NCBI GenBank assembly: GCA_030704615.1
Contig: CM060734.1
Coordinates: 38,892,042 to 38,956,041 of the forward strand
Reading direction: 5' to 3'
Origin: Takakia lepidozioides
Lineage: Eukaryota; Streptophyta; Takakiopsida; Takakiales; Takakiaceae
Length of the DNA: 64,000 nt
Under the pieces are notes generated by a model. That model was not told where the DNA came from and made no database searches. It saw nothing but the letters and a program-made list of their open reading frames with translations. Made by a program: the position numbers and the translations under genes. Of this stretch, positions 34,101-44,750 are shown one piece after another; positions within the stretch are counted from its first letter, which is position 1, and each line of letters begins with the position of its first letter.

Positions 34101-36724
34101 CATCTCTTCCCTGCGGCTATGTCTACTAGAATCCAGACCCAAAAGGAAGCTTTTGGTTTTGTCGTCAGCTTCTTGAATTGATGAAAGAGGTGCAGTGTGT
34201 CTTGTTGAATGCAGTATGTATTCCAAAAAGCACCAAAAAATGCTCACTATCAGGCCCATGCATTAGAGATTTTCCCATTGGATTAAGAGAGGTAGGCAGC
34301 CTATTCCAGGTTTCAAACTTCAACCAAGTACCCAGGAGGGGGATGCTTTGTAGATAGTCATTTTGACCAGTTTTTCACCAAAGGTTGGAAAGAAGCTGAG
34401 AGTATATTTGTGCCAGGCAAAGGTCCTTCACTTTGTAGTGAACTTTTCCTCTGTTGCTTCACAATATGTGGCCTTCATCTCCTCTCCTGCACTTCTCAAT
34501 GAGAAAGAGAGAGAGAGAGAATGTACTAATGAAGACGATGTTTGACATAGCCTTGTGGCCATCGACCGCGCGCTCAATTTGAGCGGGGGTTCCAGATATC
34601 CTCTAGAAATCCCTTCACACAAGCATCAATCTGCTGTATGTGAGAGAGAGAGAGAGAGAGAGAGAGAGGCTAGAATGTCAATGTGGTTGGGAGCAGCTGC
34701 ATCTTCCTGATTCTAGATCCGTGTTTGAAAGGAGGATAGAATGGCCTGACAGAGTTGACTAATTTTCTTCACCTTGGGGTTTCAGCATGGCAGAGGATGC
34801 TGTTGATGCTGCTATCAAGAGTGGGTCGCTACAACCAAGCAATGGTTGTGTGACACAGGTCCCTCTCTCTTTCTCTCTCTCTAGCTTAGTAAATGCGAAG
34901 TGGTGGTTTTCGATGATTGTGGGGAGGGATCCCAAATGGACTGGGAGTCAAGAGATCCTTGTGTTCCCTTCGTATATTCCTCCAGTTGCAACTGGGACGC
35001 ATATAAAGTGGTTCAACCAGCTAAATGCAAAGCTTTGGGCCTCGCTAAATTTTTCCACTGCAGAGGGATTAAAACTGAAGTTAAATCAACCTTGCTTTGC
35101 AACTTTCGCATCTTCTGTGTGGGTCGATAACTCCAACCATGCTAAATCTCGAGAATCCATTCAGGTTGCAGTGCTCAAAGAGAGCATATCAGTGTGCTCT
35201 AGAACAGCTAACGTGGCTGTTTGGAGCAAGTTTGACATACATGCCTTAAGCTCTCGATGTTAAGAGTTCAAGGTCAGATGGTAGGGTCAGTTGAATCACA
35301 TGTCTAATAACAGACACCCTAAGCTAATCAACTCTATTTCTTGGCAGCAAGACCGTCCAGTTATACAGGCTAAGTAGTTGCAGTGTCTAATGCCATGTCG
35401 GATGCCCAAAGACTGTCCGATGAAAATGAAGTTAGTCATAGAACTTCCCTGATCTTGTTTCCAGTCTGTGACATGGGCAAGGACCTTAAGGATTATCTCA
35501 AGGGCCTACCTACCTTCAACACTAGACTGAAGTTTAAACTCAGTGTGGGAAGCCTACCTTTGAACAATAGACAGAGGCAGATTTGAAGAGGAGATTGTAA
35601 TTAGTGAGACTCTTCAGGAACATCAAGAACATTGTCCTCGCCCCTCTGCTCACCAACTTAGAAAATATTGCTAAAGCCCTGGCCCAATACTACTGGAGTG
35701 AGCTCCTCACGAAGGTGTTTTCTGTTCCCTTTTGTTCCGCTCAAACTGGCCGCTGTGGTCCATGGCCATAAGGCTACGGCAAACAATGTCTTATGAGTAC
35801 ATTCTCTAGCTTACAAGGCTACAGAAAATGTCTTCTACATTTTCTGTAACTTTCGCTTTTCTTCGATCACTGGAAAGCAACCGACTCAGGTTGCCAGTTT
35901 GGCTTTGGCTCGTTTTGCTGAAAGTTAGGGTCTAGAGGTTCTGTTGTTCTCCTTTCGTGTCCTTCAACCTTTCTTTTGGTGCAGGCATTGCCCTTGGTTG
36001 GTGCTGATGGGTGGGATCCATCCTCCTTCACTGTACTAGCACAACACTATGTGCGCATGAAGCGAACTTATGGTGGCAAGATAGTTCCTGGAGCCATGGA
36101 CACAGCTGCAGCCAAACACCTTGTGAGCGCTTATGGTGGCCTGGCCTCACGTGTGGCACTCATTGCCCAGGTAGGGTTTTTTCCCCTCGTTTGATCTCCG
36201 CTCCATTGTCCTGACAACTTCTGCCTCTAAGGAGAAGTAGAAGGCTTGATACCAGTCATTGTCCCAGCAGCTAAAATGACCCTGCTTGGCTTACTTAATA
36301 ACGTGCATCAAACTAAGCACTCTGAACAACAAACTTTGGAGTGGTCTATCTCTTCAACTGAAGATAATTACCTTACCCATGGCAATGAGAAGAATTGTAC
36401 AGTAATTTTTGGTTGACATGGCAGCTGGAAGGGCTGGGAAAGAGGCTGGCACATGGGTACCCCTATCTAGAGGCAGAGGTGGCATATTGTGCACGCAACG
36501 AGTATTGTGAGTCGGCCGTTGACTTCATTGCTCGGAGATCAAGGCTTGCATTTCTTGACACAGATGCTGCTGGCAGGGCCTTGCCCCGGGTCATTGAGAT
36601 TCTTGCTGCTGAGCATCGATGGGATAAATCTAGGAGAAGGGCTGAGATGGCAGATGCCAAAGCCTTCCTAGAGACTTTCAAATCTTCACATAATGCACAA
36701 TTTGATGATGGAAAACACCGATGA
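29897..36724 (+). CDS. SDP6: FAD-dependent glycerol-3-phosphate dehydrogenase, mitochondrial (SDP6 type)
   Basis: Nine exons give a complete 633-aa protein: 29897-30143, 30931-31056, 31705-31852, 32049-32350, 32633-32991, 33569-33729, 34786-34858, 35985-36170 and 36425-36724. It oxidises glycerol-3-phosphate to dihydroxyacetone phosphate at the outer face of the inner mitochondrial membrane, passing electrons to ubiquinone. In plants it is needed to use glycerol from storage oil. The N-terminus is arginine/alanine-rich with a hydrophobic stretch (mitochondrial). The FAD-binding loop [15 protein letters not shown] spans exons 1-2. Other conserved blocks are [40 protein letters not shown] and [11 protein letters not shown]. 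Length and sequence track Arabidopsis SDP6 closely. Intron 2 uses a GC donor (CATGGAG|GCATCT); all other introns are GT-AG. Introns 2 and 7 hold LINE fragments and intron 6 a (GA)n run. Confidence 0.95.
31057..31118 (+). repeat. (CT)n microsatellite at the start of intron 2
   Basis: About 60 bp of nearly pure TC/CT repeat begin directly at the GC donor of SDP6 intron 2. Confidence 0.9.
31141..31650 (+). mobile_element. LINE-tail fragments in SDP6 intron 2
   Basis: Two partial copies lie head to tail. 31141-31265 matches the 3'-terminal part of the element at 52560-52650 (GGTCAATGGCCACAAGGC, ACGGCAAACAACGTCTT). From about 31268, a second copy starts at the TTTGAACAATAAACAGA junction and runs through a degraded zinc-finger segment to another 3' end (about 31570-31650). 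Both are in the sense orientation of the host gene. They carry several stops and frameshifts. Confidence 0.7.
34641..34668 (+). repeat. (GA)n microsatellite
   Basis: A run of GA dinucleotides in SDP6 intron 6, with a shorter related run at 34504-34520. Confidence 0.9.
35355..35830 (+). mobile_element. LINE-tail fragment in SDP6 intron 7
   Basis: Matches the element at 52120-52650: [13 protein letters not shown]..., then [18 protein letters not shown], then the same 3' end with GGCCATAAGGCTACGGCA. The frame is broken after the PLNN motif and the zinc-finger part is lost. It is in the sense orientation of SDP6. Confidence 0.7.
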
Positions 36725-37314
36725 TTACAAGAGAATTGCAGCGTGGTCAGGCTGCATATAACCGACAACCCAAGTGGATTGGTTTGATTTAAATCCAACC
36801 TCTCTGGCCTGACCAAGATTCTTGTCCGTTGATGGATTGAACCTGGATTGGTCCGAATTTCTTGGTGCTTGTCTATACATCTGCTTCTTCGTCAAGCTGT
36901 GCATACTTAGAACTCAAGTAGGCTCATGTAGTGAAACAGTCAGTATCTTTTATGATGTTACTGCATTTAATAGCTCAGGAGGATGTGGTACCTCATCTGC
37001 CTGAAGGGAGTCAAGAAGGGGGAAGTGGACCCTTAGACTTCTTACCTTTCTCAATGATTACAAGGCTGGCAGTTATCAGGAATTTTTTCCTGCTTGCGCA
37101 GATTCTTGATTCTTTGCTAAATGCTTGATCATTCTATGACTCTGAAAGCCTTCATCCACCGTGACCACTGAAATAAAAGCTTAATTTTTTTTAACTTCAA
37201 CTGAACCACTGTTGAATGACATGAGGAGAATGGCTCTTTTGTCAATCTGTTATGCCGCTCAGCAATCACTATCTGAAGGGACATCTTGGTTTGACATCTG
37301 GTTTTTTTTACGCC

Positions 37315-37417
37315 GGTGAAGGGCAGCTGACGGGGCCCTTCAACGTTTTAAAGAATGGGTGAACGAGTACTTGGGCATTCTTAAAACGGTGGAAGGGCCT
37401 CAACAGCTGCCCTTCCC
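37315..37417 (+). repeat. 103-nt near-perfect hairpin (MITE- or miRNA-precursor-like)
   Basis: Arms 37315-37359 and 37373-37417 pair over about 43 positions with few mismatches or bulges: GAAGGGCAGCTG pairs with CAGCTGCCCTTC, GGCCCTTC with GAAGGGCC, CGTTTTAA with TTAAAACG, and GAATG with CATTC. The loop is 13 nt. It lies between SDP6 and LHCB6 and is followed immediately by a dispersed repeat. The size suits a plant miRNA precursor, but a foldback transposon would look the same. Confidence 0.75.
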
Positions 37418-37421
37418 ATAT

Positions 37422-37640
37422 ACTAAGATTTCTTCATACATGTGAGAGAGGGTCATTGTGAGGGGGGTTTGCCCAAGTTCAAACTTCAAACCAAGTGGCA
37501 GCACCACATGCGTTGGCCAAATTGGACCTTTTTCTTTTTTTTTTTTTTTTTTTTTTTGGATGAAGGATCCCACTGCCCACCTGCATATAACTGACAATCC
37601 ATCATTCAAATCTTAAAAGAACTTGGAATGTGCATAGTGT
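37422..37640 (+). repeat. Dispersed repeat, copy 1
   Basis: Shares AAGATTTCTTCA..., GGGTCATTG, TTTGCCCA, CAAGTGGCA.CACCAC and TTGGC.AAATTGGA in the same order with copy 2 at 58775-59118. It is interrupted by a poly-T run (37529-37558). The family is not recognised. Confidence 0.6.
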
Positions 37641-38414
37641 GCATAGTTTTAGTGTTGCAACTAGTGGTTCATGCAATGGTAGCATTCAGAGCTCCAATAG
37701 GATAAGTTATACCAGACCACGCCTCATATCCCCCTAGTACCTATTGCTTCAAAAAAACTTCGTTATTGATACCTGGCATACCTTCCGTGTATGTCAAAAA
37801 ACTGTATTGCATATCATAGTCGTACCTAGCCGACCCTTTACCAGCTACATACTACACTACATACCACGGTAGTACTCTACTGCTCCCTCTTAATTCCAGC
37901 CTTGACATACCAGGACCAGTCTGGTATGAGAACAGTGACCAATATTACAGTACAACACTCATCTAACCTTTTGGGGAAAAAAGAAAAGAAAATAATACAG
38001 TAGGTAGAGAATATACTATACTAGTAGGTTCTCCATCCGGATATGCATATACACATACCTATAGAGTTATATCCTAGAGAGCCTGAAAAGTGAAGGAAGA
38101 GGTAGGGTACCCAAAAGCACGAGCCAAGGGCAGTGCAACGCTCTGTGGATTGGCCTTCGCATCTGTTCGCAATCCCAGCGCAGCCTATCGCAGCGCGCAC
38201 CCGCGATAACGCAGCCTTCAGCCCTGCCCCACAGTGGACCCACACGCATCGCTTCACACAATCGAAGCGCGACAACTGGAGGGTAGCTCAGGTGGGTCGG
38301 TTGGAGAGAGGGGCGAGGAGGGGAGTATCGGGAGGATTTGGGTGGTGAGAGCCAGGAGAGAGAGTCTGTGTGCAAGGTCCGAGCAAGCTTGAGCATTGCA
38401 GCGGGAGAAGCAGC

Positions 38415-39678
38415 ATGGCGGTGGCAAGCAGCGCATCGATCGGGCAGCTGTCGGCTGTTGTGTCTGGCTCCTCTTTCGTTAGGAGTTCACGCTGCCTGCG
38501 TTCGTGCCCGTCGGTTTCCTTCGCTGTAAGCAATGGCTCCCGGGTGGTGGCGATGGCCACCAAGAAGGTGACGGCTAAGCCCAAGTCGGGTAAGAAGTCG
38601 TGGCTTCCGGGCGTCAGGGGTGGCGGAGATTTGGTCGACCCTGAGTGGTTGGATGGATCGTAAGTTTTCCTTTGCTCTGGTCTACAATTGAAGTTGACAT
38701 TGGGCTCTCGTCTGATGAAGCAGTAAACAATTTCTAAGCGAGTCGTTCATCATTGAATTTGCGTCATATTGTTGATCTACACGCTGAGGGAGGGCCGTTA
38801 TGAGCTCCACGAGTAAGTAAGCACAGCAATTCATGATACATTTCCTGAAAAATGCATGAATGGCGGGTAAGGTTATGAGTGCCGCACTGATCGTTTTGTG
38901 GGTATGCCACTGTTTGAGATCGTTTCTCTACATCTTGTTCATCTGGCATGTAGACACTACTGGCTTTGTGTTGGACCCGCTGGTGGCTGGACGCGGCTTC
39001 ATACAGTCGTGTCTCACGCGATGTCAGCAGTACACCCTTCGAATGTAGCAAGAAGTGAACTGTCCAGATTGCTAATGTTGCGTAGGTTCATAGTCTGGGA
39101 GAGTCGTTAACTTCTGATTGGTGGACAGTCTTCCAGGAGACTATGGGTTTGATCCATTGGGACTCGGAAAGGATCCATCGGCACTTAAGTGGTACCGAGA
39201 AGCCGAGCTGATTCACGGCAGATGGGCAATGGCTGCTGTTCTTGGCATCTTCGTCGGACAGGCCTGGAGTGGCGTGCCCTGGTTTGAGGCAGGCGCCGAC
39301 CCCGGCGCTGTGGCGCCATTCTCGTTCGGGACGCTGCTTGGAACTCAGCTCTTGCTCATGGGGTGGGTGGAGAGCAAGAGGTGGGCAGATTTTGTGAACC
39401 CAGGTACGCAGGCTCTTGAATGGGCAACTCCCTGGTCGAGAACCGCAGACAACTTCAACAACACCACTGGCCAGCAAGGTTACCCCGGTGGCAAGTTCTT
39501 TGACCCCTTGGCGTTTGCCGGGCAGATCAAGGGAGGAAAGTACACTGCAGACTTGGGCAAGTTAGAAAGGTTGCAGTTGGCTGAGATCAAGCACGCCAGA
39601 CTTGCTATGGTGGCCATGCTCATCTTCTACTTGGAGGCTGGACAGGGTCTGACCCCTCTGGGAGCTCTTGGTTTGTAA
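38415..39678 (+). CDS. LHCB6: Light-harvesting chlorophyll a/b protein CP24 (Lhcb6)
   Basis: Two exons, 38415-38659 and 39129-39678, joined as GGATC|T, encode 264 aa. The start [13 protein letters not shown] begins a Ser/Ala-rich chloroplast transit peptide ending near RVVAMATKK. The mature protein keeps CP24 signatures: [36 protein letters not shown], helix [44 protein letters not shown], helix [17 protein letters not shown] and the C-terminus [14 protein letters not shown]24 is a monomeric minor antenna linking LHCII M-trimers to the photosystem II core and takes part in energy dissipation. It lacks the extra C-terminal helix of other Lhcb proteins, which fits the early stop here. The single 469-bp intron is a normal GT-AG intron. 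It is full length and apparently functional. Confidence 0.96.
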
Positions 39679-39844
39679 ATTTTTGCGGGCTTTCCGAAAA
39701 TGTTATGATAGAAAACAGGTTGTTTCTTATTCAACGTTGGGCGGTTTAGGCGCTTCCCTTGGATCTTTCTGTCCTGCAACGCTAACGGAGCTTTGGATGG
39801 TCAGCTGCGGAGAAGGTCTCTGATAAGATAGTTCATTTCTTGGT

Positions 39845-40486
39845 GGACCTTAATTCATAACTTGTTGCCACCCTCCATCGAATGGAATCTTGTGTATTGA
39901 TTGCACCTTCATGCTGGGATTTGCCTTGGCCAATCCTCTCTTGTTAAGCCTGCAGCATAGAGTATGTTGGTGTTGTGTCATGTGGCTTGCAACAACAGCA
40001 AATAGAGAAAGGGGTTACAATTGTGCTCTTACAACTCCTTGAGCATTGTGACAGACAGGTAGCATTGTATACAAAGGGAGAAAGGTTGACAGTTGCTGAA
40101 GCATAAATGATGGGGTCTCTTCACACTGAAGGGGAACAACATTGTAAGCAAGATATAATTAACAGCTTGCAGGTTATAAAAAAAATGATCTCTAGCAGTT
40201 TACTGATAGTAGGAAACTTGAGCCTCAACATGGAAAAGATATCGCAGAGCGTACAAAATGCCAAGAAATTGCTCATGGATCTTCAAGACATCACTGAAGT
40301 CCCTGAGTTTGTTCTCAAACTGATCCACGTTTTCGAGCTTCTGTAGCAAACCTTCACCCTGAGCCATGCATTCCATTCATAACCAGCTTTTGTGCCATCT
40401 ACCAGTTGTCTTGTCTAAGATTATGAGGCATTTGGTTTGCCACTATTTCTCAAAAGTCCAGCAATCTCAAATTGGACCTTAAACTG
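39845..40486 (+). repeat. Direct repeat unit 1 downstream of LHCB6
   Basis: About 642 bp starting GGACCTTAATTCATAAC, containing GTTGCCACCCTCCATCGAAT and ending near GCAATCTCAAATTGGACC. It begins about 165 bp after the LHCB6 stop and may include its 3'-UTR. Confidence 0.85.
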
Positions 40487-40877
40487 GACCTTACTTCATA
40501 ACATGTTGCCACCCTCCATCGAATGGAATCTTGTATGGCAAATAGAGACAGGGGTTATGAAAAAAATGATCTCTCTGGAAGTTTCCTGATAGTGGGAAAC
40601 TTGAGCCTCAACGCGGAAAGATATTGCCAGAGCGTACACAATTCCAATGCCAAGAAATTGCTCACGGACCTTCAAGACGTCATTGAAGTCCCTGAAGTTG
40701 TTCTCAAACTGATCCATGTTTTCGAGCTTCTGTGGCAAACCTTCATTCCCGGAGCTATGCATTCCATTCATAACCAGCTTTTGTGCCATCTACCAGTTGT
40801 CTTGTCTAAGATTATGAGGCATTTGGTTTGCCACTATTTCTCAAAAGTTCAGCAATCTCAAATTGGACCTTAAACTG
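40487..40877 (+). repeat. Direct repeat unit 2 (internally deleted)
   Basis: A copy of unit 1 lacking about 250 bp between CTTGTAT and GGGGTTATGAAAAAAATG; the rest aligns with few changes. Confidence 0.85.
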
Positions 40878-41521
40878 GACCTTAATTCATAACACGTTGC
40901 CACCCTCCATCGAATGGAATCTTGTATGTTGATTGCACCTTCATGCTGGGATTTGCCTTGGCCAATCCTCTCTTGTTAAGCCTGCAGCATAGAGTACAAT
41001 GTTGGTGTTGTGTCATGTGGCTTGCAACAACAGCAAATAGAGAAAGGGGTTACAAATTGCACTCTTACAACTCCGTGAGCGGTGTGACAGACAGGTAGCA
41101 TTGTATACAAAGGGAGAAAAAGGTTAACAACTGCTGAAGCATAAATGATGGGGTCTCTTCACCCTGAAGGGGTACAACATTGTACACATTATATAATTAA
41201 CAGCTTGCAGGTTATGAAAAAAATGATCTCTCGAGCAGTTTCCTGATAGTAGGAAACTTGAGCCTCAACATGGGAAAGATATCGCAGAGTGTACACAATG
41301 CCAATGCCAAGAAATTGCTCACAGACCTTCAAGACGTCATTGAAGTCCCTGAATTTGTTCTCAAACTGATCCATGTTTTCGAGCTTCTGTAGCAAACCTT
41401 CATTCCCGGAGCTATGCATTCCATTCATAACCAGCTTTTGTGCCATCTACCAGTTGTCTTGTCTAATATTATGAGGCATTTCGTCTGCCACTATTTCTCA
41501 AAAGTTCAGCAATCTCAAATT
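40878..41521 (+). repeat. Direct repeat unit 3
   Basis: A full-length copy (about 644 bp). On the minus strand, units 2 and 3 keep a common open frame (KLENMDQFEN.FRDFNDVLKV) that is not fully open in unit 1. A coding origin for the repeat is possible but unproven. Confidence 0.85.
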
Positions 41522-41693
41522 TGCTCAATCGCATTTAGTCCTCCCCTTGTATTTACACAAGTTCACACCCTCAGCTCGTGCCATCCACATAGATGCTGGC
41601 ACTAGTTGTCAGCTTCTGTATTCAGAGGTCTTTGGCCACTGATAACTACGCATATTTCTGTATGACTGAAAAAGATTTTGGAGGTCAGAGGTT

Positions 41694-42898
41694 TCAGATT
41701 TCGGTTTCAGAGGTATATACCAACTCGTAACCAAGCATATCTCTGTATGACTGAAAAAGACTTTTTGTCTGAGTGCTTGAGTCGGTTCCGGTAGTTCTGC
41801 TGGCACTTTCTTTCATGATTTTGGGCCTTACTTCTTCACCGTCGCTATCGGCAATCTCTAAGACCATGCAGCCGTCTGGAGTGTAACATTCCTTGTGACA
41901 GTCGGTGGACTTGGGGTTTCGCTTGCTATTCCGAGATTTCCCATCAAGCTTGGTTGTAGTTATCTTGTCCGCAACAGGCTGCCTTGAGCCCATTCGGCGA
42001 CGAGAGGAACTGCTGCCCCTAATCAGTTCAGTGGATGTTGCTGCCGTCTCCTGTCACATTGTCCAAGAAATGAGCACAAATATGAGTATTGAACAGTATC
42101 TCTAATGAAATGGAAACTATATCACCTCCCCCCACCTCCTAGGTTCATAGATTTTATGCCATCTAGTCTCCAACGCCCCTTTCAGACTTACTTTTGCACT
42201 ATGCCCACTCTCCTTAGGACTCCTCCAACTGTCCTCTCGACAGAAACGAAACTTACCGAATGAGAACGCATGACATACATAGAAAAACTAGAGAATCGGC
42301 CCTGAATCGCTGCAAGGAAAACTAGACAAGAGACCCTACCAAGACCCTAGACAAGAGACCGCTGCACAAAAGAGCCGAGACAGCCTCAAGCGCAAGAAGC
42401 CATAAAGACAGACAGGCCCCTCACCAACGTAGCCAAAGTGGTGTTGTTAAGAGCGCGTGGTGTGTCCTCCTTGGACTCGTTAAGCACTTCGACTGCGAAA
42501 TGAGAAAGTGCGAGGAGATAGAAGACCAACCGGTCTCCACTCTTCAAGCTATTTGCAACTACAAATTTCTTCCACCCCTCGCCAAAACTGACTCTCGGAT
42601 AAGACAGAGAAAAATGAACGAGCACCCGGACCACCCATAGTCGGCCACATGGGTCTTGAAGGGTGACTGTTTCTTTGAACTTATTGCCATGTCGTTGCAC
42701 GAACTCTGCGGGAAGCTCCTAGACAAACCATAAGGCGAAGATTGGAAGGTACATCATAGCATTACATTAGAGCATACAACATCAGACACAAATCTATCTT
42801 GTAGGAAGCCGATCTAGAAACTGAAAGATCGCATGAATTTTAAGCAGATTTTTGGAGATGAGTTCATGAAACAATCAACTTGACAGGAGTTCTCTACC
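41694..42898 (-). CDS. B3 DNA-binding domain protein (5' end unresolved)
   Basis: The best exon is 42718-42425. After acceptor TTGTCTAG it encodes ELPAEFVQRHGNKFKETVTL, QDPCGRLWVVRV, FGEGWKKFVVANSLKSGDRL and FYLL.SHFAVEVLNE, the full C-terminal half of a B3 domain. The next exon, 42050-41694, after acceptor GTGACAG joins in phase 0 (ETAATSTELIRGSSSSRRR). It is Ser/Lys-rich and ends ...LGYELVYTSETEI-stop. An upstream exon ending at 42898 (SRGSQICWKVLK, donor AAG|GTAGAG) is likely, but its start was not fixed. B3 proteins are plant transcription factors. One B3 domain and a short disordered tail suggest the REM-like group, which is inference. Just after the stop, a degenerate copy of the LFQSYRxM segment lies in another frame, a small tandem duplication. 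Confidence 0.65.
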
Positions 42899-42899
42899 T

Positions 42900-43850
42900 T
42901 CAGCACTTTCCAACAGATTTGGCTTCCACGAGAGCCGATGAAAACAAAATCTATGATTCAAAAGACTGATCTAGAAACTGACATGAGGGAACTTAAGGTC
43001 ACAAGCGCAGGTCAGCAACTGCACTGCACCACAGTCATGCAATTCTATCTCGTGAACATCGAAGTCTGTGGTCCGTGGCTGCCTTTTATTACGAAATGTG
43101 CCCACAAAAGAAAGATTTGTCTAAATTTTCTCGCCACTGAAATTGAACTGGGTGAGTTTGGAAGCCTCACCAGAGCGCAACCCCTCGGCGAGTCCTGTCT
43201 GAAGCAGTTGGAGGCGGTCAGAGTTTTGGTAAAGGAGGAAGATCCAGAATTGGCTACCTTCCCCCTCGCAATTCTACAACCTCTACAATCTGTGCTGGTA
43301 GAGGACTTGAATTTCTTTCTGCCTTCGATGGGGGCAGCAGCCATGGTTCATCTCCTTCATTCGTGACCATCAACACTGCAAGGATCGCTCAAGACTGTCG
43401 CTGCTTATGAACCACAGTCCAAGTGTCGCTGTGTATGCGCGGGTAGGTGCTGCAGACCGCACGTGCCAGTCTGACAGGGATGGTCAGCTGTCACACCAAT
43501 GAACTGCTCACTTTCCAAACCTAAAAAGGTGAAAAAGTGCACAAAATGCAATTCTACAGCAAAAACTGCATCTTGGAAGTACTTAGTTTTTTTTTTTTTT
43601 TTGAAAAGGTATGAGAGTGACCTTTTGAATTTATTATACTGAGGAAAAAGTAACCTCAAGAAGTACTAGTTTTGAGGTTAGCTATTTCATGAGCATGAGC
43701 GGAGTTAGAAGTACAAATTTTGGAAATAAAAAACATTAAAAATGAATTATTTTAATAGAATGTGTTAGAAAAAAAGCTAATATAATATTCATTGTTTGAA
43801 GTAGAAATTGTAGTTTTGAGAGCAGTGCTCATGATATTTCGTCTTCCGCT
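42900..43850. other. Flank of the B3 gene, no other gene confirmed
   Basis: Overlapping frames of 142 codons (+, 42938-43366) and 99 codons (-, 43344-43045) are open, but neither has a recognisable motif. The minus frame could hold the first exon of the B3 gene. A T-run occurs at 43588-43602. Confidence 0.3.
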
Positions 43851-43876
43851 CATGCGAATTCCGAGCGACATCTGCA

Positions 43877-44205
43877 AAAATGGCGCCGAATTTCGCGGTA
43901 ATAGGTTCCGCAAGCGGAGAAATCGGTGACGTATTGCGCGGTAATAGGTGTCTCCGGTGAAAAATGGTGCCGAATTTCGCGGTTATAGGTCTCAACTTGA
44001 TTGAAGTGTAAGCCCAAAAGTTGGAAATGTGGCACCGAATTTCGGTACATGGTGCCGGGCATTGCACAAATGTTGGGCAGTTCTGGGCCATGTAACTGGG
44101 AAATTCAGCGCCATTTTTCCAGACATCGTTTCCAGACAATGTTGGGACTTAGCCAGTTTTCGGCCCAAAATAGGGAAATTCGGCGCCATTTTTCCAGAAA
44201 TGGCC
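43877..44205. repeat. Inverted and direct repeats of a GGCGCCGAATTTC motif
   Basis: AAAAATGGCGCCGAATTTCG occurs near 43878, a GGTGCCGAATTTCGCGG variant near 43968 and a GGCACCGAATTTCGG variant near 44028. The reverse orientation, GAAATTCAGCGCCATTTTTCC and GAAATTCGGCGCCATTTTTCC, occurs near 44099 and 44168. The block can fold back on itself. Clustered subterminal motifs of this sort are known from CACTA and Mutator-like DNA transposons. The assignment is inference. Confidence 0.7.
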
Positions 44206-44471
44206 CCCTCAATTGCAACTGTTGGCATTCAGTTTTCTGGAAGATTTGCAAATTTTTCCTGCCGCCATCTTTGTATTGATTCTGTTTCGACATTGAATTG
44301 TCACTGGACGTCAACGGCTATCCAGCAGTCCATAGTGTTTAAAAGACATCACTTTAATATTATCTGTCTCATTCCAGGAGTTTTGGGGTGCAATTCATTA
44401 CACTGCAAAACAAAGTCTAATGCATCAAAATGCAATTGCAAATATCCATATGGTGGATTCCCTTTGGCCCA

Positions 44472-44750
44472 TCAATGATTTCTGGAATCCCGGCGGAGGA
44501 CTTTGTGCAGCTCGTTCACGCCGAATGTTGGCTCCTTCAGGTAAATGTAATACAGATGCTTGCACGGATAATACTTTGACCCCTTCTTTGCTTCCATCAA
44601 CGAGAAGTCCGTACAATTGCAAGTCAGCTCCACTCCAATCGTAATTGTGTATACGTCATCGCGTACAGCTGAGCCGGCCGTTGCCATCCGATAAACACGC
44701 CCAAGGCCGGGTGGGGGTACGTCCATGGAGCTCTGAATAGTGCCAGCCAT
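44472..44750 (-). CDS. SWIM-type zinc-finger ORF (fragment)
   Basis: A 92-codon frame with VYTITIGVELTCNCTDFSL, then KYYPCKHLYYIYLKEPTF. This is the C-x-C...C-x-H pattern of the SWIM finger, with the typical strand before CxC and HLYYIYLK after CxH. In plants such fingers occur in FAR1/MURA-type transposase relatives and in small SWIM proteins. Upstream on the same strand (up to about 45910) there are further open but frame-switching pieces rich in Cys and Arg. The finger is probably the end of a larger, decayed coding unit. Confidence 0.5.
   Translation of the reverse strand: MAGTIQSSMDVPPPGLGRVYRMATAGSAVRDDVYTITIGVELTCNCTDFSLMEAKKGSKYYPCKHLYYIYLKEPTFGVNELHKVLRRDSRNH

Noticed and set aside
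40496-40789. Minus-strand ORF in the direct repeats as a gene
   Set aside because: The frame is not intact in unit 1 and has no recognisable family; kept only as a comment on the repeats.
42938-43366. 142-codon + ORF as a gene
   Set aside because: No domain, opposite strand to the B3 gene it abuts, and its start overlaps the likely B3 upstream exon.
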